Assembly (NCBI RefSeq): GCF_000519085.1
Contig: NZ_KI912577.1
Span: forward strand, 684,501 to 748,500
Direction of reading: 5' to 3'
Source of the DNA: Methylobacterium sp. 10
GTDB lineage: Bacteria; Pseudomonadota; Alphaproteobacteria; Rhizobiales; Beijerinckiaceae
DNA: 64,000 bases
Shown here: positions 19,507 through 31,306 of the stretch, one piece after another
Position numbering within the stretch: position 1 is the stretch's first letter
How the letters are laid out: every line of letters begins with the position of its first letter
The notes under the pieces: model-generated
Databases searched by the model: none
What the model was told of the DNA's origin: nothing
What the model saw: the letters and a program-made list of their open reading frames with translations, nothing else
Position numbers and translations under genes: made by a program

Positions 19507-21234
19507 TCAGGCTGCGCGCACGTTCGCCAGGAAACGGCCGACCTCGGCTCTCAGATGCTCGGACTGGCGCGACAGTTCGGAGGCCGACGACAGCACCTGG
19601 GAGGCGGCCGCTCCGGTCTCCTCCGCGGCGCCCGCCACGCCGGAAATGTTGCTCGTCACCTCGTTGGTGCCGATCGCCGCCTGGGCGACGGTCCGAACGA
19701 TCTCCTGGGTCGCCGCGCCCTGCTCCTCGACGGCCGCAGCGATCGTGGCGGCCACTGCGTTGATCTCGCGGATACGGATCGAGATCCCGCCGATGGCATG
19801 AACCGCATCGCCCGTCGCCCCCTGGATCCGTGCGATCTGGCTGGAGATCTCCTCGGTCGCCCGAGCCGTCTGGCTCGCGAGTTCCTTCACCTCGGTGGCG
19901 ACCACCGCGAAGCCGCGTCCCGCTTCGCCGGCCCGCGCGGCCTCGATCGTGGCGTTCAAGGCGAGCAGGTTGGTCTGTCCGGCAATGGTGGAGATCAGGC
20001 TCACCACGTCGCCGATCCGGCTGGCCGCCTGGCTCAGTTCGTTCACGAGGCGGCCGGTCTGGTCCGCCTCGCCGACCGCCGTGAGGGCGAGGGTCGCCGA
20101 GCCCGCGACCTGGCGGCTGATCTCCTGCACGGAGGAGCCCAGCTCCTCCGCCGCCGCCGCGACCGTGCCGACATTGGTCGCCGTCTCTTCGGCCGCCGCC
20201 GCGACCGTCGTCGACTGGGTGGCCGTTTCATGGGCGGTGGAAGTCATGGTGGAGGCGGTCGCCTGCAATTCGGTCGCGGACGAGGACACCATGCCGACGA
20301 TCCCGCCGACCGCCAATTCGAACCCATCGGCGAGTTCGATCATCGCGCGGCGGCGCTCGGTCGCGGCGGCCGCGTCGGCGATGCGCGTGATCTCCGCCTG
20401 CTCGGCGGCCTTGGCCGCGACCATGGTCCGAATTCCTTCGACGGCGCGACCGACCGCACCGATCTCGTCACCGCGCGCGGCCTCGTGGATGCGGATGTCG
20501 GTGGCGCCTGCGGCCATGCGCTGGAGCACGGAGACGAGGTTGCCCATGGGCCGGGCAATGCCGAAGATCGAGATGAGCCCGGCGCAGACCAGACTCAGCA
20601 CGATGCCGAGCCCGCTCGTCGCAAAGGCAGTGGTCCGGGTCGACTCGGTCAGCGAAGCCAGGGAAGCCGCCCCGGCATCCATATAGTCGGCGACGTCGGT
20701 GGAGAGCGCCCCGCAGGCCGTGTAGATCTCCTTGAAGTTCGGATCGACCGTCTCATGCATCAGGTCGAGCGCCTGGGCGGCCTCACCCTTCTCCACGAGC
20801 GCACGCACCTTGAGACTGTCTTCGACCAAACGATCGATCCGCGTGGCGATCGTCTGGATGCGGGCCGCGAAAGTCGGCGCCTCTTTGGGCAGGTCGATCA
20901 TCAGTCGCTTGAGCTTGGGATAGGCATCATCCATCTGCGCCAGATAGCGCTTCTTGGCCTCGGCATCCGGCTCGGTGATGGCCCGGTAGAGCGCATGGTT
21001 CATCTCAAACACGAACCGGTTGGCACGCCGCGCATTGGCTGCAGCCTTCGCTTCATGAGCGATGAACCGACCGTAATTCCCACCGATCTCCACGAGGCGT
21101 CCGGTCGTGTACCATATGCACGCTCCCAGGACGACGCAGACCAACCCGATGGCGAGCCCTATTTTGTAGATGACCTTGAGACGTCCGAGCATGACACGCA
21201 GCCTTTGAGTGAGGCCACGGAAAATAAAGTACAT
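19507..21234 (-). CDS. Membrane methyl-accepting chemotaxis protein
   Basis: About 575 residues. The start is GTG at 21237 or the adjacent ATG at 21234. A first membrane helix (about 22-44) leads into a periplasmic helical bundle (about 50-190), then a second helix ([20 protein letters not shown], about 208-230) and a HAMP region. The cytoplasmic signalling domain contains the receptor tip [20 protein letters not shown]. It senses a ligand through a four-helix-type domain and signals to CheA. Ligand unknown. It is a single gene between rplU and the HerA-like gene. Confidence 0.95.
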   Translation of the reverse strand: MYFIFRGLTQRLRVMLGRLKVIYKIGLAIGLVCVVLGACIWYTTGRLVEIGGNYGRFIAHEAKAAANARRANRFVFEMNHALYRAITEPDAEAKKRYLAQMDDAYPKLKRLMIDLPKEAPTFAARIQTIATRIDRLVEDSLKVRALVEKGEAAQALDLMHETVDPNFKEIYTACGALSTDVADYMDAGAASLASLTESTRTTAFATSGLGIVLSLVCAGLISIFGIARPMGNLVSVLQRMAAGATDIRIHEAARGDEIGAVGRAVEGIRTMVAAKAAEQAEITRIADAAAATERRRAMIELADGFELAVGGIVGMVSSSATELQATASTMTSTAHETATQSTTVAAAAEETATNVGTVAAAAEELGSSVQEISRQVAGSATLALTAVGEADQTGRLVNELSQAASRIGDVVSLISTIAGQTNLLALNATIEAARAGEAGRGFAVVATEVKELASQTARATEEISSQIARIQGATGDAVHAIGGISIRIREINAVAATIAAAVEEQGAATQEIVRTVAQAAIGTNEVTSNISGVAGAAEETGAAASQVLSSASELSRQSEHLRAEVGRFLANVRAA

Positions 21235-21450
21235 CACTCAATATCAGGTTAATTCAAAAAATCCAGAATGAAAAAGGTGGCTTTATCAGATCAAGGAAGC
21301 ATGCCCTCACCCTGATATCCCCGCCGAATTGAGAAACCGAAATCTAGGCAGGGCGCCTCTCGAAAACCCTCCTCCTCGACGGTCGGCATCAAAAGCGATG
21401 ACCGGTGATGACTGGAGGTTTGTCCAGATTAACTCAAATATTCAATGAAG

Positions 21451-22971
21451 CTACCGCTTCATCAATCCGCCCAGTACATTGCGCAGGATTGCGTTCCCTA
21501 CCTGCGTCCCCACGGTGCGCGCCATGGAGCGGGCGGCGTTGCCGATGACCTGTTCGGCCAGACTCTGCGGCGGGCGGCGCGCGCCCTTGGCCGCGGGCTT
21601 CGAGCCCAGCACGCTGCCGAAGAGGCCGCCGAGCATGCCGCTCAAACCGCCTTCCGATTGCTGCGCGGCCTCGGCCGGAGCGGAATCGAGTCCCTTGCGC
21701 CGGGCGAGGATCTCGTAGGCGCTCTCGTTGTCGACCGCCTCGTCGTACTTGCCCCGCAGCGGGCTTTTCACGATCAGCTCCGCGCGCTCGGCCGGCGTCA
21801 GAGGCCCGACCCGGCCCTGCGGCGGGGCGATGAGCGCTCGCTCCACGATCGAGGGCGTGCCCTTGGCCTCGAGGAAGCTCACCAGGGCCTCGCCGACGGC
21901 GAGTTCGGTGATCGCCTTCGCCACGTCGAAGCCGGGATTCTGGCGAAAAGTGTCGGCCGCCGCCTTCACGGCGCGCTGGTCGCGGGGGGTGAAGGCGCGC
22001 AGGGCGTGCTGGACGCGGTTGCCGAGCTGGCCGAGCACCGATTCCGGCAAATCGAGGGGGTTCTGGGTCACGAAATAGACGCCGACGCCCTTCGAGCGGA
22101 TGAGGCGGACCACCTGTTCCACCGCGTCGAGGAGGGCCTTGGGCGCGTCGTCGAACAGGAGATGCGCCTCGTCGAAGAAGAAGACGAGCTTCGGCTTGTC
22201 GAGGTCTCCCACCTCGGGCAGCTGCTCGAACAGTTCGGACAGCATCCACAGCAGGAACGAAGCGTAGAGGCGCGGCCGCTGCATCAGCTTGTCGGCGGCG
22301 AGGATGTTGACGATGCCCCGCCCCTCGCGATCGACCTTCATGAAGTCGTTGAGGTCGAGGGCGGGCTCGCCGAAGAACTGGTCGGCGCCCTGGTTCTCCA
22401 GCATCAGGAGCTGGCGCTGGATCGCGCCGACGGAAGCAGCCGAGACGTTGCCGTACTTGGCCGAGATCTCCTTGAGGTTCTCGGTGACGTAGAGCAGCAG
22501 CGCCCGCAGGTCCTTGAGGTCGAGGACAGGCCATTGATTGTCGTCGGCGACCCGGAAGGCGATGTTGAGCACGCCTTCCTGGGTATCGTTGAGTTCGAGA
22601 AGCCGGGCCAGCAGCAGCGGCCCCATCTCGATCACCGTGCAGCGGATCGGATGCCCCTGCGCGCCGAACAGGTCCCAGAACACCACCGGGAACCGGTCGG
22701 GCTCGTAGGTGATGCCCAGTTCCTCGGCCCGCTTGACGAAGACGGGCTTCGATTCGCCGGCAGCCGCGAGGCCCGAGAGATCGCCCTTGATGTCGGCTGC
22801 GAAGACCGGGACGCCGGCATTGGAGAACCCCTCCGCCAGGACCTGGAGCGTCACCGTCTTGCCGGTGCCGGTGGCCCCGGCCACGAGGCCATGGCGGTTG
22901 GCGAGCTTGAGGGTGAGGGCCTCCGGCTTGGTGCCACTCTTGCCGACGAGGATGGTACCGTCGCTCTGCAT
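21451..22971 (-). CDS. HerA/YjgR-type ATPase (DUF853)
   Basis: A 506-residue protein with a P-loop GATGTGKT at residues 32-39 and a Walker B stretch [18 protein letters not shown] in mid-protein. The family segments [11 protein letters not shown] (about 57-67) and [20 protein letters not shown] are also present. It belongs to the YjgR/DUF853 branch of the HerA-FtsK ATPases, which are predicted DNA or protein translocases of unknown substrate. The C-terminus is Gly/Ala-rich, then [18 protein letters not shown]. It is monocistronic, followed by the chemoreceptor 213 bases away. Confidence 0.92.
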   Translation of the reverse strand: MQSDGTILVGKSGTKPEALTLKLANRHGLVAGATGTGKTVTLQVLAEGFSNAGVPVFAADIKGDLSGLAAAGESKPVFVKRAEELGITYEPDRFPVVFWDLFGAQGHPIRCTVIEMGPLLLARLLELNDTQEGVLNIAFRVADDNQWPVLDLKDLRALLLYVTENLKEISAKYGNVSAASVGAIQRQLLMLENQGADQFFGEPALDLNDFMKVDREGRGIVNILAADKLMQRPRLYASFLLWMLSELFEQLPEVGDLDKPKLVFFFDEAHLLFDDAPKALLDAVEQVVRLIRSKGVGVYFVTQNPLDLPESVLGQLGNRVQHALRAFTPRDQRAVKAAADTFRQNPGFDVAKAITELAVGEALVSFLEAKGTPSIVERALIAPPQGRVGPLTPAERAELIVKSPLRGKYDEAVDNESAYEILARRKGLDSAPAEAAQQSEGGLSGMLGGLFGSVLGSKPAAKGARRPPQSLAEQVIGNAARSMARTVGTQVGNAILRNVLGGLMKR

Positions 22972-23131
22972 GATCGCCTGAACCCACCGCTTCGCGTCGC
23001 GCCCTCTGCGCCGACGCTGGAGTTATGCCGTTCGCAGCCAACATTTTCCAGCACGCCGCCCCGAAGCGCTTGATTTCGCCCCGTCGAGCCCAGATGGACG
23101 GGACGACCCGCATGCGTTGGAGCAATTGCAC

Positions 23132-23524
23132 ATGGAAGAGTTGATCGCCCGCGTCACCACGAAGACCGGACTCGACGCCGCGACGGCGCAGGCGGCCATC
23201 GGCCACATCCTCGCCTTCCTCCAGAAGGAAGGCCCGGCCACCGAGGTCGCCCAGCTCTTCGCGGCGATGCCCGGCGCGGACGCGGCGGCGGCGCAGTCGA
23301 ACCAGGGCGAGGGTGGCAGCGGCGGCGGCCTCATGGGCATGCTCGGCGGCATGATGGGCGGGGGCGTGATGGCGCTCGGCCAGAAGCTGATGGCGGCCGG
23401 CGTCCCCATGGGACAGATGCAGCCGCTCGGCGCCGAACTGTTCGCCTTCGGCCGCGAGAAGGCCGGCGAGGACGTGATGGGCCCGATCGTCGGCTCGATC
23501 CCCGGCCTCAACCAGTTCGTCTGA
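23132..23524 (+). CDS. Small DUF2267/DUF2780-like protein of unknown function
   Basis: A 130-residue protein. The start at ATG 23132 has a GGAG 9 bases upstream; an in-frame TTG at 23117 is an alternative. Residues 1-50 form helices (MEELIARVTTKTGLDAATAQ onward) like those of DUF2267. They are followed by a Gly/Met-rich hydrophobic stretch (GGGLMGMLGGMMGGGVMAL, about 67-86) and a C-terminal IVGSIPGLNQFV. The domain match is by eye. It is divergent from the HerA-like gene and followed by a GC-rich hairpin. Confidence 0.8.
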   Translation: MEELIARVTTKTGLDAATAQAAIGHILAFLQKEGPATEVAQLFAAMPGADAAAAQSNQGEGGSGGGLMGMLGGMMGGGVMALGQKLMAAGVPMGQMQPLGAELFAFGREKAGEDVMGPIVGSIPGLNQFV

Positions 23525-23540
23525 CGGCCACGTCCCGAGC

Positions 23541-23569
23541 CCTTCCCCGCGACCGCGTCGGGGGGAAGG
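23541..23569 (+). terminator. GC-rich hairpin after the DUF2267-like gene
   Basis: The arms CCTTCCCC and GGGGAAGG form an 8-bp stem 17 bases after the stop codon, with a 13-base loop. No T-run follows. It may be a weak terminator. Confidence 0.35.
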
Positions 23570-23767
23570 AGCGACACCGGATGCTTCGGCGGCTACCCAT
23601 GCGGCAGCCGCTGCCGACCCCATTGATGGGTGGCGTAACCGCCTCTGGCCTCACGCAAAAGCCTGTCATAAAAGCGTTCGGGCTTCGTGATGATGTGGCC
23701 ACGCCGACATGAGGCTCCAGGCTCCATCGGGAGCCGGCCTCGCGGGTCCGGCAGAGCGGATTGGACG

Positions 23768-24823
23768 ATGGTCCCGAACTTCGCGCGCGATGCATCCACG
23801 GCCTGGCTCAACGGCTGGGAGGCCCATGTCCACGCGCCCTTCGCCCGGTTCAAGCAGAAGCGCCTGGAGGCGGGACATGCCGGCTTCTCCGGCCTGCCGG
23901 GCTTCCCGGGCCTTCCCGGCGCCGGTGGCCGGTCCCTGATCCCGCCGGGCGGAACGCCGATCCGGTTCAAGCCGCGCCTGAAGAAGCCCCTGGCCGCCCC
24001 CGGCCTCGACCCGACCCTCGGCCGCATCGGCGACCTCGAAGTGCGTCTGGCCACCACCGTCTCGGAGATCCGCCGGGCCCAGCGCCTGCGCTACCGGGTG
24101 TTCTACCAGGAGATGTCGGCGGTGGCCTCGGGAATGTCCCTGCTGTCGCGGCGGGACATCGACGATTACGACACGGTCTGCGACCATCTGCTGGTGATCG
24201 ACCACGCGGCGACGGAGGCGAAACCGTTCCGGCGCCCGAGGCCGAAGGTGGTGGGCACCTACCGCCTGCTGCGCCAGGACGCCGCCGACCGCAATTTCGG
24301 GTTCTACACCGCCGGCGAATACGACATCGCGCCCCTGCTCGCCGCGCATCCCGGCAAGCGCTTCCTCGAACTCGGCCGCTCCTGCGTGCTGAAACCCTAC
24401 CGGACCAAGCGCACGGTGGAGCTGCTCTGGGCCGGGATCTGGGCCTATGTCCAGCACCACCGCATCGACGCGATGCTCGGCTGCGCCAGCCTGGAGGGAA
24501 CCGACCCGGACAGGCTCGCCCTCGCCTTGAGCTTCCTGCACCACCATGCCCGAGCCCCCGAGCCCTGGTGCGCCAGGGCGCTGCCGGGGCGGCATGTGGC
24601 CATGGACCGGCTGCCGCGCGAGGTGGTGGACGCCAAGGCCGCGCTCCAGTCGCTCCCGCCGCTGATCAAGGGCTACCTGCGGGTGGGCGCCACCTTCGGC
24701 GACGGCGCGGTGATCGACCATCAGTTCGGCACCACGGACGTGTTCGTGGTGCTGCCGGTCTCGGCGATCGCCGCCCGCTACATCGGCCATTTCGGACCGG
24801 CCGCGAACAAGCGCGCGGCGTAA
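23768..24823 (+). CDS. OlsB-like GNAT acyltransferase (ornithine-lipid type)
   Basis: About 351 residues from the ATG at 23768; an in-frame upstream start at 23687 would add a low-complexity extension. After a Gly/Pro-rich N-terminus the OlsB/hemolysin-type acyltransferase domain covers about residues 95-300, with RAQRLRYRVFYQEM, VGTYRLLRQ and FLELGRSCVLKPYR. Such enzymes transfer a 3-hydroxyacyl chain from acyl carrier protein to ornithine in membrane-lipid synthesis, or act on related amines. The usual partner OlsA is not in the window, so substrate is inferred from family. The gene is convergent with the GGDEF-EAL gene, 4 bases apart. Confidence 0.85.
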   Translation: MVPNFARDASTAWLNGWEAHVHAPFARFKQKRLEAGHAGFSGLPGFPGLPGAGGRSLIPPGGTPIRFKPRLKKPLAAPGLDPTLGRIGDLEVRLATTVSEIRRAQRLRYRVFYQEMSAVASGMSLLSRRDIDDYDTVCDHLLVIDHAATEAKPFRRPRPKVVGTYRLLRQDAADRNFGFYTAGEYDIAPLLAAHPGKRFLELGRSCVLKPYRTKRTVELLWAGIWAYVQHHRIDAMLGCASLEGTDPDRLALALSFLHHHARAPEPWCARALPGRHVAMDRLPREVVDAKAALQSLPPLIKGYLRVGATFGDGAVIDHQFGTTDVFVVLPVSAIAARYIGHFGPAANKRAA

Positions 24824-24827
24824 TCGT

Positions 24828-26639
24828 TCATGCCGCCGCGCTCACGCGGCGGGACCGCAGGAACGCCTGAACCTCGTTGGCGGGGAGAGGCCGGCTGAAC
24901 AGGAAACCCTGGACCTCGTCGCAGCCCTCGCTCCTGACGAGATCGAGCTGTTCCGCCGTCTCGACCCCCTCGGCCACGATGCCCATCCCCAGCCGCTCGC
25001 CGAGGCCCACCACCGCCCTCACGATGGCCGCCGCATCCGGCTCGGCGATGTCCTTGATGAAGGCGCGGTCGATCTTGATCTTGTCGAAGGGAAACCGCCG
25101 CAGGTAGCTCAGAGACGAGTACCCGGTGCCGAAATCGTCCAGGGCGATCCTGACGCCCAGCGCCCGCAGGCGGTGCAACGTCGCCACGACGCCCTCCGGG
25201 TCCCGCATCAGCGCGCTCTCGGTCACTTCGAGCTTGAGCCGATCCGGGGACAGGCCTGCCCCGTCGAGGGCGCTCGACACGGAGCGTTCGAGGTCGTGCT
25301 GGAACTGCACCGTCGACACGTTGACGGCGACGCGGATCTCGCCGGGCCACGCCATCGCCTCGCGGCACGCCTCGGCCAGGGCCCAGGCGCCCAGGGCCAC
25401 GATCAGCCCGGTCTCCTCCGCCACCGGAATGAACTCCATGGGCGAGATGAGACCCCGTTCGGGGTGATGCCAGCGCATCAGCGCCTCGAAGCTCGTGACC
25501 GTCTCCGCCGCCAGGTCGATGACCGGCTGGTAGACGAGATAGAAGTCGCCCCGCCGGATCGCGTCCTTCATGTCGAAGGCGAGCAGGTGGCGCGCGGAAC
25601 GGCGCGCGGCCAGAGCCGGCTCGAACCGGCGATACGTGTCGCGGCCGGTCGTCTTGGCCTCGTAAAGCGCGATGTCCGCCCGCCGGAGCAGGTCGTCGGC
25701 GGTGATCCCTTCGTTCGGCACCATCACCGCGCCGATACCGACACCGATCTCGACCACCATGCCGTCGATCTCGATGGGCGCACCGAGAACCGCGATCACA
25801 TGCTTGGCCACCGCGTCCGCTTGGTGCGGCCCCTCGAGGCCTTCGATCACGAGCGCGAACTCGTCGCCCCCGAGCCGGGCCACGGTATCGCCGACGTCCA
25901 CGGCCTCGTTCAGGCGATCGGCGACGATGCGGAGGAGACGGTCGCCGGCGCTGTGGCCGAGGGTATCGTTGACGGCCTTGAAGCCATCGAGGTCGCAGGC
26001 GAGCACCGCCGCGGTGAACCGGCCGTCCCGAGCGCGCATCACGGCCCGGTCGAGGCGCTGGCGGAGCAGCCGGCGGTTGGGCAGGCCCGTCAGGTCGTCG
26101 TGCAGGGCCAGATACTCGACGCGGGCCTCGGCTTCCCGGCGGTGCGTGATGTCGATCTGGGTCCCCACCGCGCGCAGGGCCTTGCCCGCGCCGTCCCGTT
26201 CCACGACCCGCCCGCGCGTCAGAACCCAGAACGACGTGCCGTCGCGGCAGACGACGCGATGCTCGCACTCGTAGGTGGAGGTGAGGCCCTTGACGTGCGC
26301 GACCATGGCGAGGGTCAGGCGCTCGCGGTCCTCCACGTCGACGATGTGATCCAGCGGCTGCTTGGCCTCGATGGCGTCGACGGCATAGCCGAGGCGGGCG
26401 AGCCAGCGCTCGGAGATCCAGATCGATCGATCGGCGAGGTTGCAGTCCCAGATCCCCTCGACGCCGCTATCGAGGGCGAGCGTCAGCCGCTCCTTGCTCA
26501 GCCGCATCCTCGACCCGCCCGCGCGCGATGCCCGCACGGATCTCAACCAGCCCCCCGGATCGATGCGGAGGCCGGCTCGTCCGACACCCGCGCCGGAGAA
26601 GACACGGAAAAGGGATTGCGTCCGGCCAGACATGTCCAT
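24828..26639 (-). CDS. PAS-GGDEF-EAL cyclic-di-GMP protein
   Basis: About 603 residues from the ATG at 26639, chosen because GGGGAG lies 6 bases upstream. In-frame starts at 26747 and 26873 would lengthen it. A PAS domain (about residues 45-165) is followed by GGDEF with an intact RLGGDEF motif and EAL with intact SFEALMRW, DDFGTGYSSLSYLR and AEGVET segments. The allosteric RxxD site before GGDEF is absent. Both cyclase and phosphodiesterase active sites look complete, so the net direction cannot be told from sequence. No transmembrane helix is evident, which suggests a cytoplasmic sensor. Confidence 0.93.
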   Translation of the reverse strand: MDMSGRTQSLFRVFSGAGVGRAGLRIDPGGWLRSVRASRAGGSRMRLSKERLTLALDSGVEGIWDCNLADRSIWISERWLARLGYAVDAIEAKQPLDHIVDVEDRERLTLAMVAHVKGLTSTYECEHRVVCRDGTSFWVLTRGRVVERDGAGKALRAVGTQIDITHRREAEARVEYLALHDDLTGLPNRRLLRQRLDRAVMRARDGRFTAAVLACDLDGFKAVNDTLGHSAGDRLLRIVADRLNEAVDVGDTVARLGGDEFALVIEGLEGPHQADAVAKHVIAVLGAPIEIDGMVVEIGVGIGAVMVPNEGITADDLLRRADIALYEAKTTGRDTYRRFEPALAARRSARHLLAFDMKDAIRRGDFYLVYQPVIDLAAETVTSFEALMRWHHPERGLISPMEFIPVAEETGLIVALGAWALAEACREAMAWPGEIRVAVNVSTVQFQHDLERSVSSALDGAGLSPDRLKLEVTESALMRDPEGVVATLHRLRALGVRIALDDFGTGYSSLSYLRRFPFDKIKIDRAFIKDIAEPDAAAIVRAVVGLGERLGMGIVAEGVETAEQLDLVRSEGCDEVQGFLFSRPLPANEVQAFLRSRRVSAAA

Positions 26640-27513
26640 CCGCGACTCCCCGGTGGCGGAGCCGGCGTCGGTTGCGACCGGGGTCATCCGCCTGACGATC
26701 GTTCGAAGCCACGCGGTCGTCTTCAGTGGCGACATCGCCCCGCTCATAATCGGCACGTTTGATGCGGATCCTGGAATCGCACGCGATCTCGCAGGCTGAA
26801 TGGATTCCGCAGTGACCGTGAACCGTTTGCCGTCACGACCCGCTTTCCCATTTGAAGAGCGATACTTGCGCAAACCGCAAGAATCAGCCTGCGCCCCTCA
26901 TATTTCAAGCATCGTTATGCGAAGCTTCCGTTAATGGAAAGTCAATGAGGCGTCGGCGGGAGCCGGATCGAATTGCATTCAAATTGTCGCATCGCGCTTT
27001 AGTGTGAGTCGCTGCACCAATCCGGCATTTTACCGGTACAGATATACCATGAGCGGCCTTTACCCTCGTCGCCCAGTGAGATCAGTGGGATACCAAGCAT
27101 CAAAGATGAAAGTATGCTGGAGCGGCGACGATGTCGTCGGCGTCAATCAACGACCAGACGCGCATGTGGTCCCGAGAAATCAAAGATATGCGAAGAGCAC
27201 TTTCACTGCGAATTTTCAATCCTGAGCATGGCTGGTATAGTTTTGAAAAATCACATAAGTGATTATTTCCCGCCACGAGCGATAGACGCCGTGGTTACAT
27301 CCAAAATAAACAGCTAATCCACCTAACAATTCGCCTCGTAGTCATCAAATTTCCACTCGATAACAATAAAACATGGCATCTCATTCCGGATTGTTCATTA
27401 TTTTTAGCATGGACGCCACTGCGATAACGGACGTCCTGCCACGTCACGTCTATCGCAGCTGAGGTAAAAGACCGAAAAGCTGCTTTGCGCGTCAAGAAAA
27501 TCGGGCCCGAGCC
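26640..27513. other. Long AT-richer intergenic stretch
   Basis: These 874 bases are mostly without recognisable genes. From about 26850 the composition is visibly more AT-rich than the neighbours. One small ORF (27131-27262) has a ribosome-binding site. An imperfect inverted repeat lies at 27419-27458 (CTGCGATA...GACGT with ACGTC...TATCGCAG). Other short frames on the minus strand do not look protein-like. Confidence 0.6.
27131..27262 (+). CDS. Possible 43-residue protein of unknown function
   Basis: An ATG at 27131 is preceded by GGAG 8 bases upstream and opens a 43-codon frame ending TGA at 27260-27262. The product starts MSSASINDQTRMWSREIKDM and ends in an aromatic and basic stretch (NPEHGWYSFEKSHK). 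It has no membrane segment and no known domain. The amino-acid mix looks protein-like, with few of the Arg/Pro/Ala runs that mark shadow frames in this genome. Evidence is limited to the start signal and composition, so it may be chance or a remnant. Confidence 0.35.
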   Translation: MSSASINDQTRMWSREIKDMRRALSLRIFNPEHGWYSFEKSHK

Positions 27514-28373
27514 TCAAACCTTGGCGTCGGCGACCAAGGCCGCCAGCCCCTCGCGATAGGTCGGATAGGCGAGATCGACCCCGAGCTCTTCGCGGATCAG
27601 GCGGTTTCGCACGCGCTTGTTCTCGCCGTAGAAGCTGCGCGCCATGGGGCTGAGATCCGCCGTCTCGAAGTCGATCTCGGGGGGCAGCGGCAGGTCGGCG
27701 AGGCCGGCGGCGTATTCCGTCACCACCTGCGGCGGCGTCGGCTCGTCGTCGGTGACGTTGTAGATCGCCTGCGCCCTCGGCCTGTCGATGGAGGCAAGGA
27801 GGGTCGTGGCGATGTCGTCCACATGGATGCGGTTGAACACCTGACCCGGCTTGATGATGCGCTGCGACTTGCCCTCGCGCAGCTTGACGATGGGGTTGCG
27901 GCCCGGCCCGTAGATTCCGGACAGCCGGAACACCTGCACCGCCTTGCCGGTCTCCTCCCCGAAGGCGAGCCAAGCCTTCTCCACGGCGATGCGGCCATGA
28001 GAGCGGCCGCTGGCCGGGTTGGGCGGCGTCGTCTCGTCGATCCAGGCGCCCTGCTGGTCGCCGTAGATGCCGATGGTGGAGAGATAGCCGATCCAGCCGA
28101 TCCGGCTGTGGGCGATGGCGTCCCGGTAGCGGGCGAGCACCGTGTCGCCGTCGCGAGACGGTGGGGCGGACACCAGCAGCACGTCCGTGTCGGCGAGGTC
28201 GCCCGCGATCCGCGCGTCGTCCGTCTCGGGGCCGAAGCCGCGCAGGGCGACGTCGCCGAGGCCGGCGCCCGGCCGGGCCGGATCGGTGACGGTGGCGCGG
28301 ACCTGGCCGAACCGCCCGGCCGCGCGCTCGACGAAGCGGCGCGCCGTGAAGCCGAGGCCGAAGACGAAGAGGT

Positions 28374-28377
<4 letters not shown>
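27514..28377 (-). CDS. NAD-dependent epimerase/dehydratase-like SDR protein
   Basis: A 287-residue protein from the ATG at 28375-28377. The N-terminal Rossmann motif is compact ([12 protein letters not shown]). The segments [26 protein letters not shown] and [16 protein letters not shown] follow, as in atypical extended SDR proteins of the YeeZ type. The usual YxxxK is replaced around [10 protein letters not shown]. The substrate is unknown. Its ATG overlaps the stop of queG by 4 bases, so it is coupled to queG. Confidence 0.88.
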
Positions 28378-29522
<1,145 letters not shown>

Positions 29523-29587
29523 CTTGCGCTGCTCCCGGCGGCCGGCCGCCTGCCTGCCCTCTTTCCGGAACTGGCCCGAAGGGGCGT

Positions 29588-30280
29588 TCAGAAATCCAGG
29601 TCCGCGTAATGATCCGCCGGGGCCATGCCCGGCACCCGGTCCGCCAGGAGCGTCCGGAACGAGGGGCGCGATTTCAGCCGCGCGTACCAGTCCCTCGCCG
29701 TCTCGTCCTCGTCCCATGGCACGTCGCCGAGATAATCCACGCAGGAGAGGTGGGCCGCGGCCGCGAGATCCGCATAGGTCAGATGATCGCCGGCGATCCA
29801 TTTCCGGCGGGACATCAGGTAGCCGATGTATTTCATATGGTAGCGCACATTGGTGCGCGCCGCGCGAATGGCATGCATGTCCGGTGGGCCGCCGCCATTG
29901 GCGCTGGTCATGAAGCGCTTCGAGATCTTCTCGGTGACGAGGTACTCGGTCACCTCGGCATTGAACTTCACCAGGAACCAGTCGAGCAGGCGGCGGACCT
30001 CCACGCGATCGGCGGTGGCCTCCGGCAGCAGCCGGCGCCCGGTGAGGCCGAGGCCGCGGGTCTCGTCGAGATACTCGGCGATAATGCCGGCCCCCGGCAC
30101 CGCGAGCCCGGTCTCCTCCACCAGGACCGGCGTCGTCCCGGCCGGATTGATGAGGAGGAAGGCCTCGCGGCGGTCCCAGACCCGCTCTTCCACGAGCGCG
30201 GGCTCCATGCCCATCTCGCTGAGAACGAGGCGGATGAAGCGCGAATGCGGACAGAAGGGGGAGTGGTGAAGCGTCGCCAT
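29588..30280 (-). CDS. Glutathione S-transferase family protein
   Basis: A 230-residue protein with an N-terminal thioredoxin-like domain (1-80; [20 protein letters not shown] with a CPHS active-site-like motif, and [11 protein letters not shown] with the cis-Pro region). The helical C-terminal domain includes [19 protein letters not shown]. It could detoxify electrophiles or act on small metabolites; the substrate is unknown. It lies 65 bases upstream of queG on the same strand and may be in the same transcript. Confidence 0.93.
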   Translation of the reverse strand: MATLHHSPFCPHSRFIRLVLSEMGMEPALVEERVWDRREAFLLINPAGTTPVLVEETGLAVPGAGIIAEYLDETRGLGLTGRRLLPEATADRVEVRRLLDWFLVKFNAEVTEYLVTEKISKRFMTSANGGGPPDMHAIRAARTNVRYHMKYIGYLMSRRKWIAGDHLTYADLAAAAHLSCVDYLGDVPWDEDETARDWYARLKSRPSFRTLLADRVPGMAPADHYADLDF

Positions 30281-30481
30281 AGAGGCCGTTTCGAAGGGGA
30301 TGGAATCGCGGGACGCGCCGTGTCGAGACCAACAATGAGAGAGGGTCGCCGGTCGAGACTTATTGCCCGATCATTGCCGCCTCATTAACACGCTGGACCT
30401 GTTCCGGTAACCGCTCGTCAACTCTGATCGCCGACACCGTGCGGCGACCGGCTTTCCCCCCACGACAACCGAGGCGATGAC

Positions 30482-31288
30482 ATGATGGATGCGATGAGCA
30501 TCGTGAAGGCGGTCGTTCTCGCCATGGTCGAGGGCGCGACGGAATTCATCCCGGTTTCGTCCACGGGCCACCAGTTGCTGGTGGGGCACTTCATCGGCTT
30601 CCAATCGCCCAACAACACCTTCGAGGTGCTGATCCAGCTCGGCGCGATCCTGGCGATCCTGGCGGTCTATTTCCGCCGCCTCCTCGGCATCGCCACGGCC
30701 TTTCCCACCGATCCGAACGCAAGGCGCTTCGTCTTCGGCATCCTGCTCGCCTTCCTGCCGGCGGCGATCATCGGCGGCCTGTTCTCGAAATACATCAAGT
30801 ACTACCTGTTCAACCCGTGGATCGTCTGCGCCACCCTGGTGGCCGGCGGCCTCGTCCTCCTCGTCCTCGACGAGACCGAGCTCGAGGTGAAGAAGCGCGA
30901 CGTCTTCGACTTCACCCTGCCGATGGATTTCAGGATCGGCCTGTTCCAGTGCATCGCCATGATCCCCGGCGTGTCGCGCTCCGGCGCCACCATCGTCGGC
31001 GCCATGCTGATGGGGGCGGACAAGCGCTCGGCCACGGAGTTCTCGTTCTACCTCGCGATCCCGACCATGGCCGGGGCCTTCGCCAAGGACCTCCTCGACA
31101 ATTACAAGAACCTCTCGCAGGACGATTTCGGCCTGATCGCCATCGGCTTCGTCGTGGCCTTCCTCTCGGCCTTCGTCGTGGTGCGCACGGTGCTGGACTA
31201 CGTCTCGTCGCACGGCTTCCGGCTGTTCGCGTGGTGGCGCATCATCGTCGGCTCGCTGGGCTTCGCGGGGCTGATCCTCGTGGGCTGA
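30482..31288 (+). CDS. uppP: Undecaprenyl-diphosphatase
   Basis: A 268-residue multi-pass membrane protein with both family motifs, EGATEFIPVSSTGH (about 17-30) and PGVSRSGAT (about 160-168). It recycles the lipid carrier undecaprenyl phosphate used for peptidoglycan and surface-polysaccharide synthesis. Start MMDAMSIVKAV; the second Met is also possible. It is monocistronic with a strong terminator at 31307-31342. Confidence 0.97.
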   Translation: MMDAMSIVKAVVLAMVEGATEFIPVSSTGHQLLVGHFIGFQSPNNTFEVLIQLGAILAILAVYFRRLLGIATAFPTDPNARRFVFGILLAFLPAAIIGGLFSKYIKYYLFNPWIVCATLVAGGLVLLVLDETELEVKKRDVFDFTLPMDFRIGLFQCIAMIPGVSRSGATIVGAMLMGADKRSATEFSFYLAIPTMAGAFAKDLLDNYKNLSQDDFGLIAIGFVVAFLSAFVVVRTVLDYVSSHGFRLFAWWRIIVGSLGFAGLILVG

Positions 31289-31306
31289 GGAGCACCGCCG
31301 CGCGGG

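Noticed and set aside
27295..27495. A 66-codon minus-strand frame in the AT-richer gap
   Set aside because: No start signal and composition unlike a protein; judged chance.
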